Shown piece by piece: positions 27,601 to 38,046 of a DNA stretch of 64,000 bases; position 1 is the first letter of the stretch; the number at the start of each line of letters is the position of its first letter. The DNA lies in the NCBI GenBank assembly GCA_023480885.1, contig JAMCWX010000011.1, positions 1 to 64,000 on the forward strand, in the 5' to 3' direction. Both the position numbers and the translations under genes were made by a program. A model generated the notes under the pieces. That model was not told the DNA's origin, searched no databases, and worked only from the letters and a program-made list of their open reading frames with translations. Origin of the DNA: Chloroflexota bacterium. GTDB taxonomy: Bacteria; Chloroflexota; UBA6077; FW602-bin22; JACPRP01.

Positions 27601-29805
27601 CTATTTTGTCGTAGCCACTTCAGGCGCAGTTGTCTCGCGATCCAAACCGGAGCGCCAGCGCAGCGTCACTTCCCAGCTCGACGAGGGCGCCAGTTCGAAG
27701 GGCCAGCTAATCAACAATCCACTGCCCTGATAGGTGCGCTCGAAGCCGCTCTCCGAGTTCGAGATTGCTTCGACGGGAAAACGCCAGAAGAGGCCCTTAC
27801 GGCTTGCTACCATCTCCATCTCGATGCCCAGCTTCCTATTGCCCAGGGCGAAGGCATCCACGTTGTTCACCTCCCCCTCGGAGTCTATCTGGGGGTTCTG
27901 CAGGGCCACGCCTGGCACTCTGTAATAAGCCTGAACGCTCTTGCCTCCCAGGAGATTAAAATTCCACTCTGAGCCGAACACGCCTGTCGCTTTCTTCTGG
28001 CTCGCGTTCGTCAACGTGTATTTTACACTAAGATCGCCGCCGCCAGCCGCAATGTCGATCGTTTTCTCCACTTTGAATGGCAGCCAGTCGGAACCGCACC
28101 AGATGTGCCCGTCGCGATGCAAGTGAATGGCCAGGCCCTTTTTCGTCTTCACGACCTTTGCCTGGTATGGCTGGTTGACGAAGTCGCCCAACTCGCCGTA
28201 GGCGCAGCGGGAGAAGTTGTCGAGCGTGGTGTCTGGATGCAGGAAGTGGTCGAGCATGCTCGTTCGACGGTACCAGTCGTAATGCAGATGCCGCTCCAGA
28301 TGAGCTTCCTTGGAGCGAACTATCTCGTGGATGGTCTTGACCTCGCCGTCGTCGGCGGATGCTCTCACCGCCACGCCCGCCTTTTCTCGTTCGCGCTCGG
28401 CTTCGATCAGCACCTGGTGGTAGCCCTCGGGCCGCCGCGTCATCGTGGCTACAAGGTTAAGCCTGCGCGGGCGCATATCCCATTCCACCAGACTGCCGCC
28501 CTCGGCGAGGTCGACATAGAGGGATTGTGCGCTGCCGTCGACAATAAGCTCGTCGAGACTGTCGCAGTCATAGTCGGCGAACTCGTGGGCCAGCCAGGGC
28601 TCTTCGCCTCGCAGGACGGCATCTGCCTGGTTTTCGGCCTGGATAAGATGTCGGTAGATTTCGGCACGGATATCGGACATGTAGATGCCGCCGAACACGC
28701 CGTGCCAGTAGGGGCAGTTGCATTGCCCCTGCCAGAGCTCGTTCAGTCCGCAATCGCCTTCGCCGCCCACCGCCCTGGCGTTATAAACCTTGTCGTGAAC
28801 GCGCAACATCTTCTTGTGCATGCCGTTTACCTCAGGGTATTTGACGAGGAAGTTGCGCCAGAAGCCACCGCGCAAGTAGCGAAGGATGTCGGCACGTCCC
28901 TGTTTCTCGAGGTCGTGGGCCAGCTTCGAGTACTCGTAGGCAGCGGGCGCAGGCAGGGCCCACTCCATCATCTCCGCGTAGGATGCCGTCGGCAGGTAGA
29001 CGCGGCCAAGGGCAGGGAAACGGCGCGCGTATTCGCCCAGGTGGACGGTTTGCAGCCAATCACTGTTGCGCTCTAGCTCTTTGAAGAACGATTCCACCCA
29101 GCCTCGTTCCCAGCAATGCTCGAACGTGCCTGGCCAGGTGCCAAATTTCTCGCCGTCGTCGCCCATCACCGCGATTCTCGTCCCATCGTCGGTGGCCTCT
29201 GAGCGAAGATACTCGATAACGTCGCTCACTTTGCCCCAGGGGATGACGTAGCGCAGGAACTTGCTCGTGCCAAAGACCTTGACCGTCTTGCCCTGTTCCT
29301 CAGTAACGTAGTAGCCGAAAAGGTCCTCGTCCTTGAGCCCCACCATCTTAAAGTGGGTATCGTCAACCACTGTCCACTGGACGCCGCTCTCGGCCAGGTA
29401 CTTGGGCAAATGCGGCTCCCAGACCCGTTCTGCCAGCCATAAGCCGGTGGCTTTATAGCCTAGCTCGTCGCGAGCCACCTGAGTCATTCGCTCGATCTGT
29501 CCGAGCTTATCGTCATCGGGTATCGCCACGAGGATCGGCTCATAGTAAGCACCCGTCATTATCTCAATCTGGCTCCGTCGGGCGAGCTTCGCAATGCGCC
29601 TGATGAAGTCGGGATGGTTGGCGCGGATCCAGTCCAGCAGGGGACCGCTGTAATGAAGTGCCAGACGCACGCCAGGGTGTTTCTCGAGCGACTCGACCAT
29701 CGGCAGGTAAGCTTGCCGATAGGCCATCTCGAATATCCAGGGGAAGTTGCCAACAGGCTGATGGTTGTGCAGAGCAAGTCCAAGGAAGATCTTCTTCATT
29801 GGCAA
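27601..29805 (-). CDS. GH57 family amylase / 4-alpha-glucanotransferase-like
   Basis: LALHNHQPVGNFPWIFEMAY; GLWLAERVWEPHLP; MGDDGEKFGTWPGTFEHCW. Confidence 0.88.
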   Translation of the reverse strand: MPMKKIFLGLALHNHQPVGNFPWIFEMAYRQAYLPMVESLEKHPGVRLALHYSGPLLDWIRANHPDFIRRIAKLARRSQIEIMTGAYYEPILVAIPDDDKLGQIERMTQVARDELGYKATGLWLAERVWEPHLPKYLAESGVQWTVVDDTHFKMVGLKDEDLFGYYVTEEQGKTVKVFGTSKFLRYVIPWGKVSDVIEYLRSEATDDGTRIAVMGDDGEKFGTWPGTFEHCWERGWVESFFKELERNSDWLQTVHLGEYARRFPALGRVYLPTASYAEMMEWALPAPAAYEYSKLAHDLEKQGRADILRYLRGGFWRNFLVKYPEVNGMHKKMLRVHDKVYNARAVGGEGDCGLNELWQGQCNCPYWHGVFGGIYMSDIRAEIYRHLIQAENQADAVLRGEEPWLAHEFADYDCDSLDELIVDGSAQSLYVDLAEGGSLVEWDMRPRRLNLVATMTRRPEGYHQVLIEAEREREKAGVAVRASADDGEVKTIHEIVRSKEAHLERHLHYDWYRRTSMLDHFLHPDTTLDNFSRCAYGELGDFVNQPYQAKVVKTKKGLAIHLHRDGHIWCGSDWLPFKVEKTIDIAAGGGDLSVKYTLTNASQKKATGVFGSEWNFNLLGGKSVQAYYRVPGVALQNPQIDSEGEVNNVDAFALGNRKLGIEMEMVASRKGLFWRFPVEAISNSESGFERTYQGSGLLISWPFELAPSSSWEVTLRWRSGLDRETTAPEVATTK

Positions 29806-29815
29806 AAACCTCTTT

Positions 29816-31723
29816 TCAAGCTAGTTCTGGCTGCCCGACCGCCCTCCGCTCATCCTCGGTTAGCGTGCTCTCCAGGATAGCAGGGAACTTCGGTGGAAAA
29901 AGTCCATACAGGTAATCATACATCGCGACGATCAAGCTCTCTGTGTCGCTAACCTTGCTCCACGCCTTCTGAATGTGATCGATGGCGAGGAAGACGTCTC
30001 GCGAGTACTGACATAGCTCTCCCAAGATGCCTTCAACCTCGTCTCGCGGCTGTAGAGCAGCGCGTAAGCGATCGTTGTGCATCCTCGCCTGTTCGACGTG
30101 ATAACTGGCCCCTCTGCGGAACAGCTCAAACGTGGCCAACTCTTGCAGAGCATCGCCGTGATCCATACCTTCCCGTTTCTCAAGCTTCCCTATGCCGTAG
30201 GCGAGGTAATCTCGCCTGGTATCCAGGATCACTTCCAGAATGCGCTCGAGCCCTACGAAAAGGTTATCCCTGAGTGGCGCGAACCTCGCCACCACGGCAT
30301 CGCCACGTGGTCCTGCCAGTTCGTCTTGCAGCAACATCAAGATGCGATAAGCGTGCAAGAATGGCCGCTTCTGCAATCCTTCGTTAGGCTGCCAACCCCA
30401 GTTGCACGCCCTCCGCATCAAGCGGAAATGCAGAGCTATGCGCGAGGGCAAATCGAGCCTCGACGGGCGATACTCTATCTGCTGTAACCGGCTGGCCTCC
30501 TGCTGGATCAGCGGCGAAAACTCGAATGAGGCAAGAAGCGAGCCGAACACCTCACCAAGGTAGCGCCCCGGTTCCCAGAAAATGAAGGGCCAGCGCTTGA
30601 ATATCTCTTCTGAAACGTCGATGCCCCTGAAAGGACCAGCGTCCAGCGGGGGATAGTGTCCATCGTACCGCAACAAGACTCTGATCTCAGGTGCCCACGA
30701 TATTTGATGGAACCTGACCCTTCCAAGACGATCTGGCCGCAGGTCAGGGTTCTCATCCAGATACTCATCCGGCGTGACGAAGCTTATGTTAATTCTATCG
30801 TTTTGGCGAACTTTTTTCCAAGCTTCCTGCAGGATGTCCAGGGCCACGTCGCCAAAATCCATCAGTTCGAGGTCCTGGATGTATAGGAGAAGGCCGTGCT
30901 GAGGAGACGCCGCGATCGCCTGCTCGAGGATATTCTGGTAGTCGGCGATGCCCTGATCGCGCGTGATGGGGAAGCGAACGAAGTTCTGAGCGCGATATTC
31001 CTCGTCGAAGACCCAGTATCTGCCCAGGATGAAGCCCTGGTTCTTCAAGCCGTCGGGGCGCATCCTGGTCACAGGTCGCCAGATGCCCTGGGAGATAGAG
31101 AAGTTTCGCGGCAGGGCGATAATGCCGTTCCCGATGGTGAATGGGTGGTAATTCGCGTCGGTCGTTCCCTCGACCTCGAAGCGGGTCTTCGTCGGCGTCA
31201 GGTGCGGAAAGATAACGTAGTCGACGCCGCACTGTTTGATCCCGCGGAGTTTCCTGGCGTCCAGCGAGTCCTCAGTCGGGAAAATGCCTTTGTATCTCGG
31301 TTGTGGCGCCTTGAGGATGACGTGCACGAACTGCTGGTTCAGCCTTATCTCTTCCGCAATCTCCTCGTCGTCGAGCAATGCAACGTGGCTATGATGAGCG
31401 TGGCCGTAGACGGGGTATATCTGCCCGGCGCGAAAGGCGTTGCCCAGGGCCCGGAAGGTGTCTGGCATAACTTCGGCTATCTGATAAAGAAGCTCGTTGG
31501 TTGCTTCCAGGCAGACCGTTACTCCTAAATTATTGGCGAATGAGATCAGGTCTTTATAAATGTCGCGTCCGCTCTCGGCTCTCTTCTTGATCCAGTTGTC
31601 CGTGCCGATGCTGTTTCTCATCTCTGGATCGCCGATTTCTTCGAGTATCTTCTTGGGCACATCCCACAATGGCTCGTGGGCGTGGAAGGCGAGGATAACG
31701 TATACTTTCTTGGTTGGTTGCAC
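29816..31723 (-). CDS. divergent GH57-like protein
   Basis: VILAFHAHEPLWDVP, YGHAHHSHVALL, GIFPTEDSLDARKLRGIKQCGVDYVIFP. Confidence 0.75.
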   Translation of the reverse strand: MQPTKKVYVILAFHAHEPLWDVPKKILEEIGDPEMRNSIGTDNWIKKRAESGRDIYKDLISFANNLGVTVCLEATNELLYQIAEVMPDTFRALGNAFRAGQIYPVYGHAHHSHVALLDDEEIAEEIRLNQQFVHVILKAPQPRYKGIFPTEDSLDARKLRGIKQCGVDYVIFPHLTPTKTRFEVEGTTDANYHPFTIGNGIIALPRNFSISQGIWRPVTRMRPDGLKNQGFILGRYWVFDEEYRAQNFVRFPITRDQGIADYQNILEQAIAASPQHGLLLYIQDLELMDFGDVALDILQEAWKKVRQNDRINISFVTPDEYLDENPDLRPDRLGRVRFHQISWAPEIRVLLRYDGHYPPLDAGPFRGIDVSEEIFKRWPFIFWEPGRYLGEVFGSLLASFEFSPLIQQEASRLQQIEYRPSRLDLPSRIALHFRLMRRACNWGWQPNEGLQKRPFLHAYRILMLLQDELAGPRGDAVVARFAPLRDNLFVGLERILEVILDTRRDYLAYGIGKLEKREGMDHGDALQELATFELFRRGASYHVEQARMHNDRLRAALQPRDEVEGILGELCQYSRDVFLAIDHIQKAWSKVSDTESLIVAMYDYLYGLFPPKFPAILESTLTEDERRAVGQPELA

Positions 31724-31851
31724 TTTAACCTCTCATCCCGCGAACCATGACTCGTACAGCAGCGGACAAGCCCCTGCGCTACACTTGACAAACTCGACAG
31801 GCCGAGACACAGATTGATAGTTGCCTAAGTGCTAATTACACCGCTGAAGGT

Positions 31852-33156
31852 CTATCCAAAAGTTAGCTCGCTCGTCACATCCTTGTGCTCGCGCAGGTAC
31901 TGTTCCTTGAGGCCCTTCGCCTTGCCCGTTGCCTGCCATTCCTGGGCTGTCCTCGTGATTTCTTCTGACAGCTTCGCCGCGCGCAGTGACTGGCCCTGGG
32001 CCAGCGCGTCTGCTGCCAGGGAAACTGCGCGTGCAAGCAGGATGGCCCCTCGCTCGATCATCCCTGTGTCCCACCACGGACGGCAGCTAGCCCACCAGTA
32101 CTGGCAGCTATGCAGCCCCTCGTCGAGCGTGCGTCGTGCTTCTTCGTAACCCTCCGCAGCAGGCGAAACGGCCGTAAGGCTGTCGATGGCCAGGTTAGTC
32201 AGCTCCCACTGTAACCGGTGGATCTCGTTGCCGGGATAAATCCACTGAGGGTAGGGAATCCCCAGAGCCATCTCGTCCTCCCAGGTGCTCCAGGAAGAGG
32301 GTAGAGGGTCGGCTGTTTCTTTCTTGTTAAAGAGACTGATCAGTTCGGAGATAGTGCAGGTCTCGATCTCTCCCTGCGCCTGGTTGTCTGTATGACTCGT
32401 CTGTGTTGGAGCGCCGCTAGCCGGTCGCTGCTGGCCAAACACGTCGCGAAGCAGTTGCTCCTGGCCAGGACGGTGATGCCCGTAAACTTCGCCGTCAGTG
32501 CCGGTGAGGAGGTACCTGTTCTCGCCGATGCGATTTCCCAGGGCCTGAACGAACTCCTTGCCCGTCGGGAGCGAGCCATAGGTAATGCCCGCGCTGAAGG
32601 GCCGCTCTTTGAAGAAGACTCGGAAATCGTGGAGCGAACGAACCGAATACGTGGTATCGTCGGAAACGGTACCTAGCTTTCCGTTGTAACTGATTTCGTC
32701 AACGATTATCCACTTGTATCCCATATCGGCGACTATCTCGGCGACCCTGCGGCTATAGCACATCTCGGGTGGGAAAAAACCCTGGGGGTTGTACACCTCG
32801 CCAAAGAAGCTGCGGTTGAGCGCGGTGTTGAGCTCGATCTGTCGCCTGATCTCCCTCTCAGGGATAAGGGGGAGGATGGGATGATAGATAGCGCTGCCTG
32901 TGAACTCGACTTGCCCGCGCTCGGCAAGGCGACGGAATCCCTGGATGACGTCGATTAGCCTATAGCGGGCGAGTTGCTCGGTAAGGCTGCCGTTGATGTT
33001 GAGCGTGATCTTCGCCGAGGGGAACTGATCGAGCACATCCACCAGCTTGCGGTAGCTCTCGTCGGTGACTTTGCGCACGATTTCCTCGGTTTGCGTTGGG
33101 GGCTGGTAAATGTGAAGGAAATTTGCCCAATACATATGCTTCCAGGCTCCTACCAA
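31852..33156 (-). CDS. GH57 family glycoside hydrolase
   Basis: MYWANFLHIYQPPTQ; GFFPPEMCYSRRVAEIVADMGYKWIIVDE; LTGTDGEVYGHHRPGQE. Confidence 0.85.
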   Translation of the reverse strand: MVGAWKHMYWANFLHIYQPPTQTEEIVRKVTDESYRKLVDVLDQFPSAKITLNINGSLTEQLARYRLIDVIQGFRRLAERGQVEFTGSAIYHPILPLIPEREIRRQIELNTALNRSFFGEVYNPQGFFPPEMCYSRRVAEIVADMGYKWIIVDEISYNGKLGTVSDDTTYSVRSLHDFRVFFKERPFSAGITYGSLPTGKEFVQALGNRIGENRYLLTGTDGEVYGHHRPGQEQLLRDVFGQQRPASGAPTQTSHTDNQAQGEIETCTISELISLFNKKETADPLPSSWSTWEDEMALGIPYPQWIYPGNEIHRLQWELTNLAIDSLTAVSPAAEGYEEARRTLDEGLHSCQYWWASCRPWWDTGMIERGAILLARAVSLAADALAQGQSLRAAKLSEEITRTAQEWQATGKAKGLKEQYLREHKDVTSELTFG

Positions 33157-33178
33157 TCCGACTTCGCCAGCGTACCGA

Positions 33179-33772
33179 CTACTGTGCGACGTCGATCAGA
33201 TACTGCGCCGGCACCCAGCCGATGTTGCCTTTGGGATCCTTTACGTTTCGCCACACGATGCCCTCCGCCTCTCTATTCTCGCCGACGATCTGTAAAATGG
33301 TGCCATCCATCCAGGCAACTAGCTTATCGTTTGAGCGAGGTGTACGTCGGAGGAAGACGCCGTCGCCGCCGGTATTGGCGATTTTCACAAAACCTCCTTG
33401 AATCGTGGGAGTTATCGTCGGTGCAGGCCTGGGCGTCAGGCTGGTTAGGTCGATTCTGGTGACTGGCTTGGGAATCGAGGTTGGTAGCTCAGCCTTAGCA
33501 CTGATGACGTTCAACATAGGGTTCGAGGAAAAGCCAGAGATCACTATGGCGCTGCCGAAGAAAAGCGTTATACCGACGGCAGCAAAGAGGAGCATCGTGA
33601 TGACAAAGACAGCGCTGACCGTAATGTCTACGCCGTCGTCCGCGTTCGAGATCCGTCTATCAGGATTGCGTGCCACATCAACCACCTTTCTCAGCAAGAA
33701 GGCGAGACCTCGCTGGCAAAGAATTAGGCCGCAAGCAAAGCTTCCGGCCTTTCCACAACCCCACTTTTCCAC
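33179..33772 (-). CDS. membrane-anchored SH3-domain protein
   Basis: TM segment VFVITMLLFAAVGITLFFGSAIVI, Pro/Thr linker, GDGVFLRRTPRSNDKLVAWMDGTILQIV...WRNVKDPKGNIGWVPAQYL. Confidence 0.7.
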   Translation of the reverse strand: MEKWGCGKAGSFACGLILCQRGLAFLLRKVVDVARNPDRRISNADDGVDITVSAVFVITMLLFAAVGITLFFGSAIVISGFSSNPMLNVISAKAELPTSIPKPVTRIDLTSLTPRPAPTITPTIQGGFVKIANTGGDGVFLRRTPRSNDKLVAWMDGTILQIVGENREAEGIVWRNVKDPKGNIGWVPAQYLIDVAQ

Positions 33773-33859
33773 ATCCCAGCCGGACCTCGCAAGGCCAGCG
33801 AAGTCCGCTCGTTTGAATTCTACACCCCCGTACCCCTGCGGTCAATAAACTAATACGCG

Positions 33860-34666
33860 CTATCTCGACCTCGACGAACTGGGAATCTGGGCCATCATCT
33901 TGGGCAATGCCTCTTTGGCAAGATCGATGGGCAGCGCCAGGCCTATGCCCACGAACGACCCTGTTGGGGACAGTATCGACGTCGCCACGCCGATTACTTC
34001 ACCTGACGAGTTGAAGATAGGGCCGCCAGAATTGCCAGGATTTATAGCCGCGTCGGTTTGTATCGCTTGGGGAATGGCTACCACGTCGCCATCGAAGATG
34101 AACGGTTCCAGGGCTCGACCTGTGCCACTGATCACTCCCGTGGTCACGGAATGCTCGAGGCCATAAGGATTGCCGATGACGATGGCCTTCTGTCCGACTC
34201 TGACTGTCGACGACGACCCAAGTGTCACGACGACCTGAGTATCTCGCGGAGGCACTTGCAGGAGAGCCAGGTCTAGCTCAGCGTTCGTCGCCACCACGGT
34301 AGCGTTCTGCCGCGAGCCATCGTTCATTACGACGACGATGCCAGTGCCGCCTCTGATCACGTGCTCATTGGTCAAGATCAGTCCCTTCTCCACGAAGAAT
34401 CCTGAACCTGATCCCTCGATGATCTCAGGCACGTCAGAGCTCGACATCCCTGGTACCTGTGGATGCGCGGAACGTGTCGTGATGTGTACGACGGCGTTTT
34501 GGTACTTTTCGATGATCTCTATCGTGTTGGATTCCTCAGTTGTGACCGCGGGGTCCTGGCTGTGTGCCTGGGAAGGCAAGCCCACGCCGGTGAGTGCTAC
34601 CGTCGTGACGCCGATTAGCGCTCCGATTATCAATCCAAAGAGCAATATCCTCAGTCTGCTCATCAC
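33860..34666 (-). CDS. HtrA/DegP-like trypsin-fold serine protease without a C-terminal PDZ domain
   Basis: ILTNEHVIRGG, NAELDLALLQVP, AAINPGNSGGPIFNSSGEVIGVAT; ORF ends shortly after the protease domain. Confidence 0.88.
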   Translation of the reverse strand: MMSRLRILLFGLIIGALIGVTTVALTGVGLPSQAHSQDPAVTTEESNTIEIIEKYQNAVVHITTRSAHPQVPGMSSSDVPEIIEGSGSGFFVEKGLILTNEHVIRGGTGIVVVMNDGSRQNATVVATNAELDLALLQVPPRDTQVVVTLGSSSTVRVGQKAIVIGNPYGLEHSVTTGVISGTGRALEPFIFDGDVVAIPQAIQTDAAINPGNSGGPIFNSSGEVIGVATSILSPTGSFVGIGLALPIDLAKEALPKMMAQIPSSSRSR

Positions 34667-34899
34667 TCGCCACCTCCACTACGCTCTCTGGCATTACAGA
34701 CGAATTCGTCGAGCCTCTGTCTCATAACACCAGGATCACGAAGCTCATATTCGAGTTCCCCCCGCTACTGCAATTTCAGGGCCATTAAGGCATCTTTCAC
34801 TTGTGCGAGCTGGCAGAGAGCCAGTCTCTACCGAAGCCGATGGCACAATAATTGATGTAACCTATCCGAGCAAAAACGAAAGCATTTGGAGGGTGTTGT

Positions 34900-35811
34900 A
34901 TGGCGATAACCAAGTTGAGGAGGCCCAAGCTTGAAGAGTTGGATCTCAGCCTCGGGAAAAAGACGAGGCTTTACAGGCTGATGTTCCAATACGGCCCGGC
35001 GAATGGGACGCTATTGTTTTTGCCCGTCGATCAAGGTCTCGAGCACGGCCCTCGGGACTTTTTCGCCAACCCTGACAGCATTGATCCTGAGTTTCAGTTG
35101 CGCATCGCGAAAGAGGGAAGATACTCGGGCGTGGTCTTCCACGTCGGCATTGCCCAGAAGTATCTCAAAGAATTCGCTGGCCAGGTGCCGCTGGTGCTGA
35201 AGCTGAATGGCAAGACGGACATCCCCTCGGACAGGCACGCCTTCTCGGGGCAAACAGCGTCTGTCGAGGAGGCGGTACGGCTGGGAGCCGATGCCGTAGG
35301 TTACACTCTCTACATCGGCTCACCAGCGCAGGATCGAGATTTCATCCAGTTCTTCCACATTCGAGAGGAAGCCGAACGGTTTGGCGTGCCTATAATCGTC
35401 TGGGCATACCCGAGGGGCGAAGCTATCGAGGCTAAAGGCGGCAGAGATAGCCTCTACGCTATCGACTACGCCGCGAGAGTGGCGTGCGAGCTTGGCGCTG
35501 ACGTGGTGAAACTGAACCTGCCCAAGCTGGACGAGGAACGAAGCGATCAAGCGCGCGAGCCTTACAGCCGTCTGCGCTACAGCGAGGAGGAAGCTGTTCG
35601 CAAGGTGGTACGATCCGCCGGCAAGACGCTGGTGCTCTTTTCGGGCGGGGAAAAGGTGAGCGACGAGCAGTTGCTGGCGAAGGCGAAGATCGTGATGGAC
35701 GCGGGTGCGACTGGCCTCATCTTTGGTCGCAACATGTGGCAGCGTCCGTATACCGAAGCTTTGAGAATGACCGACACCATCAAGCGCATGATGATGGACT
35801 ATTCGGCGTGA
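34900..35811 (+). CDS. class I fructose-bisphosphate aldolase (DhnA/FbaB type)
   Basis: LFLPVDQGLEHGPRDFF...ADAVGYTLYIGSPAQD...GATGLIFGRNMWQRP. Confidence 0.9.
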   Translation: MAITKLRRPKLEELDLSLGKKTRLYRLMFQYGPANGTLLFLPVDQGLEHGPRDFFANPDSIDPEFQLRIAKEGRYSGVVFHVGIAQKYLKEFAGQVPLVLKLNGKTDIPSDRHAFSGQTASVEEAVRLGADAVGYTLYIGSPAQDRDFIQFFHIREEAERFGVPIIVWAYPRGEAIEAKGGRDSLYAIDYAARVACELGADVVKLNLPKLDEERSDQAREPYSRLRYSEEEAVRKVVRSAGKTLVLFSGGEKVSDEQLLAKAKIVMDAGATGLIFGRNMWQRPYTEALRMTDTIKRMMMDYSA

Positions 35812-35963
35812 AAGCTTTCCCTGAGTCGGCCCTTGGGTTTATAATTGCTTTGCCTATCCAGTAGGCCTTGCAGATCGTGGGACGTCCTTGAGGCAGTTGC
35901 CTGGGGCACCCGCGGCAGGATAAGAGCGGTGGAGCAAGGCGATATGAACCTGAGGAGGAAAGA

Positions 35964-36905
35964 GTGGCAAGGATCTTCGACGATATCACGCAAACAGTTG
36001 GCGGAACACCGCTAGTCAAGCTGAACAAGATCACCGATGGGGCTGGCGCGACGGTGGTGGCCAAGCTAGAAAGCTTCAATCCCCTTAGCAGCGTCAAAGA
36101 TCGCATTGGCGTTGCGATGATCGACGAGGCTGAGAAGGAGGGCATCCTCAAGAAAGACACCGTGATCGTCGAGCCGACTAGCGGCAACACAGGCATCGCC
36201 CTGGCGTTCGTCGCGGCGTCCAGGGGCTATCGGCTCATCCTGACGATGCCCGAGACTATGAGCGTTGAACGGCGTCGCCTGCTGCAATTCCTCGGTGCCC
36301 AGTTGGTCCTGACGCCCGGATCAGAGGGCATGCCCGGAGCTATTCGCAAAGCGGAGGAGCTCGTCGAGACGACGCCGAACGCCTGGATGCCCCAGCAGTT
36401 CAAGAACCCGGCTAATCCGAAGATCCATCGGGAAACGACTGCCGAGGAGATCTGGCAGGACACAGATGGCCAGGTGGATATCCTGGTCTCTGGCGTGGGC
36501 ACGGGAGGAACGTTAACTGGGATCGGCGAGGTGATCAAGTCACGCAAGCCGTCGTTCCTCGTCGTGGCCGTCGAGCCGATAGATTCCCCTGTTCTCAGCG
36601 GCGGCAAGCCTGGCCCGCACAAGATTCAGGGCATTGGCGCCGGCTTCGTGCCGGACGTGCTGGATAGTCGACTGATCGACGAGATCGTTCAGGTTACGGC
36701 AGACCAGGCGGTGGGTGCGGCACGGCAACTGGCCAAGTTGGAGGGAATCCTCGTGGGTATCAGCAGCGGAGCGGCGCTCTACGCGGCTCTTCAGGTGGCT
36801 AAGCGGCCGGAAAACGCCGGGAAGCTCGTCGTAGTCGTCTTGCCGGACACAGGAGAGCGATACCTCTCGACGATACTTTTCGAAGAGGTGAATCAGGCCC
36901 TGTAA
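35964..36905 (+). CDS. cysK: cysteine synthase A
   Basis: [16 protein letters not shown]...[16 protein letters not shown]...[13 protein letters not shown]...[13 protein letters not shown]. Confidence 0.95.
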   Translation: MARIFDDITQTVGGTPLVKLNKITDGAGATVVAKLESFNPLSSVKDRIGVAMIDEAEKEGILKKDTVIVEPTSGNTGIALAFVAASRGYRLILTMPETMSVERRRLLQFLGAQLVLTPGSEGMPGAIRKAEELVETTPNAWMPQQFKNPANPKIHRETTAEEIWQDTDGQVDILVSGVGTGGTLTGIGEVIKSRKPSFLVVAVEPIDSPVLSGGKPGPHKIQGIGAGFVPDVLDSRLIDEIVQVTADQAVGAARQLAKLEGILVGISSGAALYAALQVAKRPENAGKLVVVVLPDTGERYLSTILFEEVNQAL

Positions 36906-37009
36906 GCTGATGGCCTGATCCTTGCTGCCAACTTCATCTTTGCCGACAATCCTCTTAAGGGTATGGTTTGCCGTGCCCTTTTCCCTTCTATGTGTTGTTC
37001 TACTCAACT

Positions 37010-37039
37010 TTGACTGGTGGTCCTTGTGCGTTATATACA
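37010..37039 (+). promoter_or_regulatory. sigma70-like promoter TTGACT-18-TATACA
   Basis: Near-consensus hexamers upstream of the zinc-ribbon/TPR gene. Confidence 0.35.
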
Positions 37040-37360
37040 ATTCCAAGGCGCAGGGGCAACTCCATACCCTTCCTCTTTGTGTTTTCAACCTGATGCGGAA
37101 CCCTTCGAGAGACCCTAATTGCCCGCACGATGACCACGCACGGCAGATGAAAGCCTCGAAGAGCTTGTGCCACCCTTATTCTTATGCGTTACGCACAAGC
37201 ATGAGCGATAAACTTGTTGCCTGGCGTACATTGCTCTGCCAAACGCCGTCATGCTATGGTGCAGTATGCCAAAGGGATGCAGGTCTCGTTGATGAGGTGG
37301 GGGAATCACGCCAGCAAAGTCGCTGCCTTAGTACGTCAGCAGAAAGGGGTTGAAGGAAGA

Positions 37361-37999
37361 ATGACGTTTCCGACCATACAACGCTTTTGTCCGTATTGTG
37401 GAAAGCCCCGTGCCGAGACGTGGTGTTTCTGTGAGTTCTGTGGCGAGCCGCTCCCGGCCGGGCACAATCCTGGCTCGACGCTGGGAAAGAGTGAAACGGC
37501 GATTGGAAAAGCGGGACGAATCAGTGGGACTACGGCTCTCTGGTCGAAGGCGCAGGAGCAGTTTCACCAGGGCAATTACGAAGGCGCAGAGCAATGCCTA
37601 CAGGAACTGGCAGCAGAAGGCATGGACTATCCTGAGGCTCTGGCGCTGTGGGGCGCGGTATGTCTGCGTCGCTATCGGCCTGACCAGGCGCGGGAGCTGC
37701 TGGAACGAGCTATCACCCTGGCTCCGAGCTCGCCTTTCGTGCGCTTATGCATGGCGGAGTACTGGCTGGCGCTGGGGATTCCATCGCGGGCGCAGGAGGA
37801 ATTGAAGACGGCAGCGGGAGTCGGTGTCAATGACCCCCTGCTCTATGGGGCCATCCGTGCAATCTCAGGCAGAGTCCAGCGGGCAAACCGCTGGAGCTTC
37901 GTGCGGGCTCCAGCGTTTCCTTCTCTGAGGGGGATCAGCCGTTTGTTGGGAGTGCCACTGGTGGCTAGATCTGGGAGAGAAAACAAACTTCCAGCTTAG
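37361..37999 (+). CDS. zinc-ribbon and TPR-repeat protein
   Basis: FCPYCGKPRAETWCFCEFCGEPL then TPR-like EQFHQGNYEGAEQCLQELAAEGMDYPEALALWG...YRPDQARELLERAITLAP. Confidence 0.7.
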   Translation: MTFPTIQRFCPYCGKPRAETWCFCEFCGEPLPAGHNPGSTLGKSETAIGKAGRISGTTALWSKAQEQFHQGNYEGAEQCLQELAAEGMDYPEALALWGAVCLRRYRPDQARELLERAITLAPSSPFVRLCMAEYWLALGIPSRAQEELKTAAGVGVNDPLLYGAIRAISGRVQRANRWSFVRAPAFPSLRGISRLLGVPLVARSGRENKLPA

Positions 38000-38046
38000 G
38001 GCGGGCCAGTGTCCGCACATACGTTCGAATAAGGGAAGGAGAGATT

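Noticed and set aside
28105-29076. 323-aa plus-strand ORF opposite the GH57 gene
   Set aside because: Antisense to a conserved enzyme; no domain signature.
34841-34856. TGGCACAATAATTGAT resembling a sigma54 -24/-12 promoter
   Set aside because: Lacks the GC of the -12 element with correct spacing; only half of the motif is present.
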